From an uncultured Clostridia bacterium (GTDB lineage: Bacteria > Bacillota_A > Clostridia > TANB77 > CAG-508): a stretch of 7,949 bases of DNA. Made by a program: the position numbers and the translations under genes. The notes under the pieces are model-generated. The model ran no database searches. It was not told the DNA's origin and saw nothing but the letters and a program-made list of their open reading frames with translations. Location: positions 1 to 7,949 of the forward strand of contig CANQZT010000066.1 of NCBI GenBank assembly GCA_947628335.1. Direction: 5' to 3'. Positions within the stretch are counted from its first letter, which is position 1. Each line of letters begins with the position of its first letter. Shown piece by piece: positions 1 to 4,821 of the stretch.

Positions 1-1
1 T

Positions 2-193
2 ATATATGTACACTTTGAAAGACCAACAGAAAATGGTTTTGATAGTGTAAGGTTTGAACTACCAAGTTGTAAAATATTATATAAAGAAGGAAATTATACA
101 GATGAAGAAATAAAGTTATTTCGTACAGTTGTAGAAAGAGGGTTACCTTCATTTTATAGATGGGCTAGAGAAGGGGGAATTCAAATTGCCTAA
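2..193 (+). CDS. Small hypothetical protein, 3' end only (partner of DUF4160 gene)
   Basis: An open frame enters from the left edge and ends at TAA 191-193, giving the last 63 residues of a protein; the start lies outside the window. The visible part contains FERPTENGFDSVRFELPS and ends with WAREGGIQIA. It is soluble, with no membrane segment, and mixed in charge. Its end overlaps the TTG start of the following DUF4160 gene, so the two are translationally coupled. I do not recognise the family with certainty. Small proteins of this kind are often found directly before DUF4160 genes, in a layout resembling DUF2442/DUF4160 pairs, and such pairs have been suggested to be toxin-antitoxin-like. 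That is an inference from context and I see no catalytic motif. Confidence 0.6.
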   Translation: MYVHFERPTENGFDSVRFELPSCKILYKEGNYTDEEIKLFRTVVERGLPSFYRWAREGGIQIA

Positions 194-465
194 TGTATTA
201 GAAATATTACGGTTATAAAATATATTTTTGGTCAAGTGAATTAAGTGAACCTATTCATGTTCATATTTCAAAAGGGAAGCCAGTTCCAAATTCAACAAAA
301 GTATGGCTTACCCAAAGTGGTGGTTGTATTTTAGCAAATAATAAAAGTAATATTCCTAATAAAGATTTAAGTGAATTATTAGAAACAATAGCTAATAACT
401 ATTTTTATATAATTTCAGAATGGAAGAAACACTTTCCAGATGAAGAGATCAAGTTTTATTGTTAA
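186..465 (+). pseudogene. DUF4160 domain protein, frameshifted near its N-terminus
   Basis: A TTG start at 186 overlaps the stop of the upstream gene and opens a frame reading PNVLEILRL before a TAA at 216-218. The rest of the protein continues in another frame from about 211, starting GYKIYFWSS, and runs to TAA at 463-465. Joined, the two parts give the usual length of about 90 residues. The second part carries the features I associate with DUF4160: the histidine motif EPIHVHISKGKP, then KVWLTQSGGCILANN, and the C-terminal EWKKHFPDEEIKFYC. The break falls at 209-213 and needs one base removed or two added. It may be a real lesion or a sequence error. The molecular function of the family is unknown. 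No promoter is seen inside, so it would be transcribed with the gene before it. Confidence 0.65.
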
Positions 466-528
466 TTTATAATTTTTTTATACGGGATCAGTTATTTAAA
501 TAAATAGAAAATAAAATATTTTAAATCA

Positions 529-537
529 TGCTATAAT
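529..537 (+). promoter_or_regulatory. Extended -10 promoter candidate
   Basis: TGCTATAAT matches a perfect -10 box (532-537) with the TG extension one base upstream. No recognisable -35 box sits 17 bases upstream (509-514 reads AAATAA), which extended -10 promoters can tolerate. Transcription would start near 544, just before a GAGGA ribosome binding site and the short ORF at 569. Confidence 0.5.
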
Positions 538-543
538 ACTAAT

Positions 544-640
544 TAATAGAGGAAAGTGATTAAAAATCATGTATCCATATGTAAAATATGAAGATGAAAA
601 AACGTAGAAACATTTAAAAATTAATGTTCTACGTTTTTTC
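544..640 (+). other. Candidate mini-transcript: RBS, 12-codon ORF and terminator
   Basis: Downstream of the extended -10 box lies AGAGGA (548-553), then ATG 569, which opens a 12-codon frame reading MYPYVKYEDEKT. Its stop codon TAG (605-607) falls inside the 5' arm of the strong hairpin at 596-640. The transcript would be only about 100 nt. The distance from RBS to ATG is long, about 15 nt. The unit could be a small RNA, a tiny peptide gene, or the preserved two ends of a deleted gene. The next + strand gene is far away, beyond an opposing gene, so it is not an attenuator for it. I do not recognise the peptide. Confidence 0.3.
596..640. terminator. Strong bidirectional rho-independent terminator
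   Basis: A perfect 14-bp inverted repeat pairs 596-609 with 627-640 (arms GAAAAAACGTAGAA and its complement). Past one bulged A at 610 the stem continues with CATT (611-614) against AATG (623-626), leaving an 8-nt loop. The outer part is A-rich on one arm and T-rich on the other, so it works in both directions. On the - strand it lies 47 bp after the stop of the YvlD-like gene and is its natural terminator. On the + strand it closes the mini-transcript. Confidence 0.85.
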
Positions 641-687
641 TAGATTTCAAATATAATTTTGTATCTGTATAGAAATAGATAAAATTA

Positions 688-1065
688 CTATAAATTGTTA
701 TCACCAGGAATGAAATAATCAATAACTCCATAAACAAGTGCACCAATAATTGCAGCCATCCAAGAAATAGCATATCCTGCTACGAAAAATTGAGTAACAT
801 ATAAAACAATTGCTGAAAGTATAAAACCTACAAAACCCTTTCCAAAAGGACTTGCTTGCAATCCTGTAAATTTAACAATTAAGTAATCTATAACAGTAAG
901 AACTACAGCAGCAAATGCAAGTGACCATATATTATTAATCGTAAATCCAGGTGTAAAAAAAGCAGTAATAGCAAGTACAATTGCAGCTGCTACAAATCTC
1001 CATATAACTTGACCAATTGTACTTGTTGTAGACGAATTTTGAACATTACTTTTTTCATTATCCAT
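688..1065 (-). CDS. Phage holin 4_2 / YvlD-like four-helix membrane protein
   Basis: A 125-residue integral membrane protein, intact. It starts with a polar tail of about 18 residues rich in Ser, Thr and Asn. Four hydrophobic segments follow at about 20-37, 46-64, 76-95 and 97-118. The motif FFTPGFTI after the first segment is typical of the family named 'phage holin 4_2' (PF04020; B. subtilis YvlD is a member). Segments 2 and 4 end alike, VIDYLI and VIDYFIP, which suggests an internal two-fold repeat. AGGAGG (complement of 1073-1078) precedes the ATG by 7 nt, fixing the start. The holin name is historical: no endolysin or phage gene is nearby, and relatives are ordinary chromosomal envelope proteins, some under cell-envelope stress control. 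It is divergent from the DUF421 gene and ends at the hairpin at 596-640. Confidence 0.8.
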   Translation of the reverse strand: MDNEKSNVQNSSTTSTIGQVIWRFVAAAIVLAITAFFTPGFTINNIWSLAFAAVVLTVIDYLIVKFTGLQASPFGKGFVGFILSAIVLYVTQFFVAGYAISWMAAIIGALVYGVIDYFIPGDNNL

Positions 1066-1217
1066 GTTAGAACCTCCTATTAAAGATAGTATTTTTCATA
1101 GTTCATAAATTTATTATTTACAAAAAAAAATAATTTATTCAAAATAAAAGTATAAACAAAATAATTTTGTAAAAAATAAAATATAGCAAATAATAAAAAA
1201 TAGGAGGAAGTTACACA

Positions 1218-1892
1218 ATGGTTATTACATTTATAAGAGCAATTATATTATATGCTATTGTATTAATTGTTATGAGATTTATGGGAAAAAGAGAAATAGG
1301 TCAATTGCAACCATTTGAACTTGCAATTGCAATTATGATAGCAGACCTTGCTTCCATTCCTATGACAGAAACAGGGATACCAATTTCAAGAGGAATTGTT
1401 CCAATACTTGGCTTGTTAATTATACATTTAACTATATCTGCAATAAATTTAAAAAGTATAAATGCAAGAGCTATTATATGTGGAAAACCTAGAATATTAA
1501 TTTATAGAGGAAAAATTGATGAAAAAGCTTTAATAAAAGAAAGATTTACAATAAATGAATTAGAAGAACGATTAAGGGACAAAGATGTATTTAATGTAGG
1601 AGATGTAGAATATGCAATATTAGAAACGAGTGGGCAAGTAACGGTCATAAAAAAGCCTGATAAAAGAAATACTACACCAGAGGATTTTAATATAATGCCA
1701 GAATATGAGGGGATACCATACGATTTAGTAGTAGATGGAAAAGTTATGTATGACAATTTAAAATCTATAGGAAAAAATTATACATGGCTAAAAAAGGAAA
1801 TTGAAAAATTTAAAATGCTACCAGAGGAAGCTTTACTTGTAACGTTAGATGGAAAAGGGCAAATCTTTTGTCAGAAAAAAGAAAGGAAATAA
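1218..1892 (+). CDS. DUF421 (YetF/YcaP-like) membrane protein
   Basis: A full-length 224-residue protein, normal for this family (PF04239). Three N-terminal membrane segments lie at about 3-21, 33-47 and 58-77. Between and within the first two is the family signature GKREIGQLQPFELAIAI (23-39), followed by IADLA. The cytoplasmic part begins with INARAIICGKPRILIYRGKI, then ELEERLRDKDVFNVGDVEYAILETSG, both typical of the DUF421 C-terminal domain. Molecular function is not settled; Bacillus relatives such as YetF and YrbG are inner-membrane proteins, some linked to sporulation. AGGAGG at 1202-1207 sits 10 nt before ATG 1218 and supports the start. The stop is followed after one base by the ATG of the DUF4363 gene, so the two form an operon. 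The 152-bp divergent gap upstream is A-rich and I could not fix a promoter in it. Confidence 0.88.
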   Translation: MVITFIRAIILYAIVLIVMRFMGKREIGQLQPFELAIAIMIADLASIPMTETGIPISRGIVPILGLLIIHLTISAINLKSINARAIICGKPRILIYRGKIDEKALIKERFTINELEERLRDKDVFNVGDVEYAILETSGQVTVIKKPDKRNTTPEDFNIMPEYEGIPYDLVVDGKVMYDNLKSIGKNYTWLKKEIEKFKMLPEEALLVTLDGKGQIFCQKKERK

Positions 1893-1893
1893 T

Positions 1894-2283
1894 ATGCGTA
1901 AGGAATTAATAATTAGTATTATTGTTTTAGTTGGAATTTTTGGATTAAATTATATAACACAAAAAAATACTAAAGAAACTATAAATAAAGTATCAGATCA
2001 TTTGCAAATAGTACGTAAAGATATATTAGAGGAGAATCCAAATAAAGAAGTAGCATTAAAAGATTCTAATGAAGCATATGAAAAGTGGGAAGAAATGGAT
2101 GATATTTTGAGTTACTATATAGAACATAATGAACTTGAAAAGATAACAACAGTTTTAACGTCTATAAAAAGTTTTGTTGAAGCAGAAGAGTATACAGAAG
2201 CACTAGAACAAGTAGATAAATGTGAATATTTATTAAAACATGTTTATCAAAAAGAAGAACTAACATTAGATAATATATTATAA
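1894..2283 (+). CDS. DUF4363 family protein, membrane-anchored
   Basis: A 129-residue protein with an N-terminal hydrophobic segment at about residues 4-20 (ELIISIIVLVGIFGLNY), probably a signal anchor. A soluble, acidic, helix-forming domain of about 105 residues follows. Length, the single N-terminal helix and the WEEMDDILSYYIEHNELEKI region fit the DUF4363 family (PF14276), which is often encoded next to DUF421 genes in Clostridia and has no known biochemical role. The ATG at 1894 is preferred over the in-frame ATG at 1849. It has AAAGGA (1882-1887) at good distance, follows the DUF421 stop by one base, and begins directly with the Arg-Lys-hydrophobic pattern of an anchor. The 1849 start would add 15 residues inside the DUF421 gene. 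The domain probably acts outside the membrane, which is inferred from topology. Confidence 0.75.
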   Translation: MRKELIISIIVLVGIFGLNYITQKNTKETINKVSDHLQIVRKDILEENPNKEVALKDSNEAYEKWEEMDDILSYYIEHNELEKITTVLTSIKSFVEAEEYTEALEQVDKCEYLLKHVYQKEELTLDNIL

Positions 2284-2302
2284 AGAACTAATAAAAGTTC
2301 TT
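2283..2302. terminator. Short convergent terminator hairpin
   Basis: A 7-bp perfect inverted repeat AAGAACT / AGTTCTT (2283-2289 and 2296-2302) encloses a 6-nt loop between the converging ends of the DUF4363 and dapB genes. It starts on the last base of the DUF4363 stop and ends one base before the dapB stop. The stem is short and neither side has a clean U tract, so efficiency is doubtful. It is the only candidate in this 20-bp gap. Confidence 0.45.
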
Positions 2303-2303
2303 C

Positions 2304-3050
2304 TTACATAATATCTTCCATTCCATATAAGCCAGCTTTTTTCCCAACAATAAATTCACAAGCTTTAAGAGCACCTTCTGCAAAAACATTTCTTGAATAT
2401 GAAGTGTGTTTTATTTCAAATGTTTCATGAGGACTAAAAAATTGAACACTGTGTTCTCCAATAATATTTCCTCCACGAATAGATGAAATTCCTATTTCAT
2501 TTTTTTGACGTTTTTTTGAAGTATCATGTCTATTATATACATAGTGCATACGATTTCCTAAAGCTTCATTAATACTATTTGCAAGAGAAAGAGCAGTTCC
2601 ACTAGGAGCATCAATTTTGCTATTGTGGTGGGTTTCAATGATTTCGATATCTGCTCCACATAAATATTTCGCAACTTCAGAAACTATTTTTTTCATTAAG
2701 CAAATATCAAAGGACATATTATATGATTGAAAAATAGGAATTAAATTTGAAGCTTGTTTTAATTCGGCAAGTTGATCTTCATCAAATCCAGTTGTTGCAA
2801 TAACCATAGCTATTTTGTTCTTTTTTGCATATTCTAAAATATTTAATGTTGACATAGGAACACTAAAATCAACAATAACATCAGGCTTTTTGTCAATATC
2901 ATATATATTAGAATAAACAGGGAAAGTATTTAAACCTCTGTCATTAATGTCAAATCCACCTATTAATAGTAAGTTATCAAAATTTTCTATTTCACTTACT
3001 AAAACTTGCCCCATTCTACCATTACAACCATTAATCAAAACTTTTATCAT
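2304..3050 (-). CDS. dapB: 4-hydroxy-tetrahydrodipicolinate reductase (DapB)
   Basis: DapB reduces the DapA product to tetrahydrodipicolinate with NAD(P)H in the cytoplasm, on the route to diaminopimelate and lysine. The 248-residue protein is complete. It has the nucleotide-binding loop GCNGRMG (8-14), DFSVP (61-65) and ATTGF (85-89) in the N-terminal Rossmann domain. The substrate and catalytic part is ETHHNSKIDAPSGTA (139-153), with paired His 141-142 and Lys 145. SIRGGNIIGEHSV (190-202) follows. The family usually has Gly after NMS-Leu; here NMSF is followed by Asp 115, a small departure. I chose ATG at 3050 over the in-frame TTG at 3056 because the GTGAG site ends 8 nt before the ATG and only 2 nt before the TTG. 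The gene sits directly after the terminator of the HD-domain gene, and how it is transcribed is unclear. Confidence 0.93.
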   Translation of the reverse strand: MIKVLINGCNGRMGQVLVSEIENFDNLLLIGGFDINDRGLNTFPVYSNIYDIDKKPDVIVDFSVPMSTLNILEYAKKNKIAMVIATTGFDEDQLAELKQASNLIPIFQSYNMSFDICLMKKIVSEVAKYLCGADIEIIETHHNSKIDAPSGTALSLANSINEALGNRMHYVYNRHDTSKKRQKNEIGISSIRGGNIIGEHSVQFFSPHETFEIKHTSYSRNVFAEGALKACEFIVGKKAGLYGMEDIM

Positions 3051-3058
3051 AAACAAAA

Positions 3059-3068
3059 CTCACTTTCT
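3059..3068 (-). promoter_or_regulatory. Ribosome binding site that decides the dapB start
   Basis: The complement reads AGAAAGTGAG. Its GTGAG core ends 8 nt upstream of ATG 3050 but only 2 nt upstream of the alternative TTG 3056, which selects the ATG. It lies directly behind the U tract of the terminator at 3069-3099. Confidence 0.5.
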
Positions 3069-3099
3069 AAAAAAATAAAAAGGGTAGAAAAATCTACCC
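3069..3099 (-). terminator. Rho-independent terminator between HD gene and dapB
   Basis: On the - strand GGGTAGA pairs with TCTACCC (3093-3099 with 3082-3088) over a TTTT loop, then TTTTTATTTTTTT follows (3081-3069). This is a textbook intrinsic terminator placed 4 nt after the HD gene stop. It also lies only about 20 nt upstream of the dapB start, so it must reduce or control any transcript reaching dapB from upstream. Confidence 0.85.
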
Positions 3100-3103
3100 A
3101 AAG

Positions 3104-3650
3104 CTATTTTAATATAAAAAGCATACTAAAAAAAACATAAGCATAACGATAGGCAAATTGCATTTTCTTATTTGATTTATATGCTTTTATAGATTCTTGT
3201 ATAGCACAATATTTATCTACTAATGTAATAATGTAACTTTCTTTATATTTTGGTAAGTATATAGTAATAGGCCACATGTGTTTTAAAATTATATCTTTTT
3301 CTTTATCATTTAATTCGAATAAATTATATGCATTTTCGAGAGCTTTTTTGGGATGTGTAAAGGCATGAAAACCTTTTCTTCCGATCAATTCTAGTTCGCC
3401 AGTCATATAGGAATAAATCATGTAACATTGATGCACGAGCTGCCGATATATAATCTAAATTAAATTTTTTGCAAATTAAATAACAATAATAAGCAACCAT
3501 TTTACAATGTTCAAAGCAAGTAGTTTCGTAATGTTGTCTATAATTTTTCATTTTTTGAACTGTCGCATTAGAAACTATATCGTTAATTATATATTCAAAT
3601 TCACGTATTTGACTAATTTTTTTATCAGTCATATCTTTTGTTTTTGTCAT
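3104..3650 (-). pseudogene. HD-domain protein (putative phosphohydrolase), one frameshift
   Basis: Two overlapping frames, one starting at 3650 and one ending at 3104, join into a single 181-residue protein if one base is removed at 3383 (a C on the coding strand, in GATCGGAAG). The joined reading is RTRIDGRKGFHAFTHP, which is coherent across the junction. HD-superfamily metal ligands are in place: His 48 (FEHCK), the HD pair 77-78 (MLHDLF), His 95 and 99 (FHAFTHP), His 124 (LKHMWP) and Asp 145 (LVDKYCA). Such proteins usually hydrolyse phosphate esters or nucleotides, but no substrate can be named. ATG 3650 is preferred over TTG 3665, because AGGAG touches that TTG directly while a GGAGTTGAG stretch lies about 10 nt before the ATG. 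The gene has its own extended -10 promoter and its own terminator, and separates dapA from dapB. The frameshift may be real or a sequence error. Confidence 0.75.
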
Positions 3651-3689
3651 AAATAAAAATCTCAACTCCTAAAAAATATCTCTATATTC

Positions 3690-3698
3690 ATTATAGCA
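3690..3698 (-). promoter_or_regulatory. Extended -10 promoter for the HD-domain gene
   Basis: The complement reads TGCTATAAT: a perfect -10 box at 3695-3690 with the TG extension, about 40 nt upstream of the HD gene start. The position of the -35 box (3713-3718, TACATT on the - strand) is a poor match. The identical TGCTATAAT element occurs at 529-537. Confidence 0.6.
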
Positions 3699-3755
3699 TA
3701 TAATATTTTAAAAATGTATATATTAATAAAAAATTAATGAAATGTATTAAAGTTA

Positions 3756-4644
3756 TTATGCGATGATACCATAATTTTGCATAGCTTTTTTCAAAATAAT
3801 CTTATTGTCATAAGACATTTCAACCAAAGGTAATCGAGGAAGACCAAATTGATATCCCATCATATTTAAAGCAGACTTTATAGGGATAGGATTAACTTCA
3901 CAGAATAATGCTTTAATTAAAGCATTGCTTTCTAACTGAATTCTACAAGCATTTTCGAAATCTCTATTAAAATATGAATGAACCATTTTTGTAAATTTTT
4001 TAGGTACTATATTGGAAATAACCGAAATAACACCTTTGCCTCCAAGAGATAAAACAGGAAGAACTTGATCATCATTTCCACTATAAATATGTAAATTTTC
4101 TCCACATAAAGCAGAAATTTCAGCGACCTGAGATAAATTTCCACTAGCTTCTTTTATAGCAACAATATTATCTAATTTAGATAATTCTAAGCAAATTTGA
4201 GGAGTAATATTTACTCCTGTTCTACTAGGAACATTATACATAATAATAGGTAAACATGTAGAATTTGCAATAGCCATATAATGAGCTATGAGCCCTTGAT
4301 TAGTTGTTTTGTTATAAAAAGGAGTAACAACTAAAACGCCATCAGCACCAGCGTTTTCAGCATACTTTGTAAGTTCTATTGCACCAGAAGTACAATTACT
4401 GCCAGTTCCAATAATAACAGGGACTCTATTTTTCACTTTTTCAACAGCAAACTGTATAACTTCTTTTTTTTCAGTATCGCTCATTGTAGCTGATTCGCCA
4501 GTAGTACCGTAAGAAAACTAGAGCATCAATACCTTCTGAAATTTGAAAATCAATAAATTTTTCAAATTCATCAAAATTGATATGATTTTCATGGAAAGGA
4601 GTTGCAAGGGCTGTTGCACAACCTTTAAATAAAATTTTTTTCAT
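3756..4644 (-). pseudogene. dapA: 4-hydroxy-tetrahydrodipicolinate synthase (DapA), one frameshift
   Basis: DapA condenses pyruvate with aspartate semialdehyde, the committed step towards diaminopimelate and lysine. From ATG 4644 (GGAG at 4655-4658, 10 nt away) the frame reads MKKILFKGCATALATPF and continues to about residue 43. It then needs one base removed in 4511-4517 to enter the long frame ending at 3756. Corrected length is 295 residues, as expected for the family. Key residues are present: GTTGES with the proton-relay Thr pair (47-48), Tyr 136 and Arg 141 in YNVPSRTG, Schiff-base Lys 164 in IVAIKEASG, and YSGNDDQ. Without correction only an internal start at 4484 gives an open frame, which would lack the first barrel strands and the Thr pair. 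The insertion lies at an A4 (or A2) run, so a sequencing error is plausible. No lysine riboswitch fits in the leader. Confidence 0.88.
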
Positions 4645-4700
4645 TTTCAATTCACTCCATAATATAGTTTTATCAAAAAAGCATAAAAATAAACATTGTA

Positions 4701-4706
4701 ATTATA
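4701..4706 (-). promoter_or_regulatory. Possible -10 box for dapA
   Basis: The complement reads TATAAT about 40 nt upstream of the dapA ribosome binding site. No good -35 box lies 16-18 nt upstream and the whole region is AT-rich, so this is only a candidate. A TTGGCA at 4717-4712 (- strand) is too close to serve as its -35 box. Confidence 0.3.
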
Positions 4707-4758
4707 ATATATGCCAAAAAAATAAAAATGTTATAAACTTGAAATAAAAACCATTATA

Positions 4759-4787
4759 TTGAATTATGACAACTTATATGGTATAAT
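4759..4787 (+). promoter_or_regulatory. Sigma-A type promoter for the TPR gene pair
   Basis: TTGAAT (4759-4764), a 17-bp spacer and TATAAT (4782-4787), with TGG directly before the -10 box giving an extended -10. Transcription would start near 4794, leaving a leader of about 28 nt before ATG 4822. It is the best promoter in the window and drives both TPR genes, which are separated by only 40 bp without a terminator. Confidence 0.8.
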
Positions 4788-4804
4788 ATGGATGTTAAAA
4801 ATAT

Positions 4805-4809
4805 AGGAG
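4805..4809 (+). promoter_or_regulatory. Ribosome binding site that decides the TPR gene 1 start
   Basis: AGGAG touches the ATG at 4810 with no spacer, but lies 12 nt before the in-frame ATG at 4822. In the paralogous gene AGGAG (6493-6497) lies 11 nt before ATG 6509, and the protein alignment starts exactly at 4822 versus 6509. The ATG at 4822 is therefore the more likely start. Confidence 0.55.
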
Positions 4810-4821
4810 ATGATAGGAAAA

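Noticed and set aside
688..1065. Evidence for a prophage because of the 'holin' family name
   Set aside because: No endolysin, portal, tail or integrase gene is near, and PF04020 proteins are common chromosomal membrane proteins.
1066..1217. Promoters for the divergent YvlD-like and DUF421 genes
   Set aside because: The gap is almost pure A/T with many weak -10-like strings, but no pair of -35 and -10 boxes with right spacing could be supported.
1502..1756. Open frame of 84 codons on the - strand
   Set aside because: It lies inside the clear DUF421 gene, has no ribosome binding site and no recognisable sequence.
1849..1893. Upstream in-frame start for the DUF4363 gene
   Set aside because: It would add 15 residues overlapping DUF421; ATG 1894 has the better ribosome binding site and begins directly with the anchor segment.
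3051..3056. TTG start giving two more residues on DapB
   Set aside because: The GTGAG site is only 2 nt away from TTG, while ATG 3050 has correct spacing and the usual MIKV start.
3104..3665. Two separate overlapping small genes (3104-3436 and 3324-3665)
   Set aside because: They are the two halves of one HD-domain protein split by a single base; neither half alone carries the full metal site.
4645..4758. Lysine riboswitch or T-box leader upstream of dapA
   Set aside because: The leader is short and AT-rich, with no multi-helix aptamer, T-box motif or terminator hairpin before dapA.
4810..4821. Upstream ATG for TPR gene 1
   Set aside because: AGGAG touches this ATG with no spacer, and the paralogue aligns from ATG 4822.
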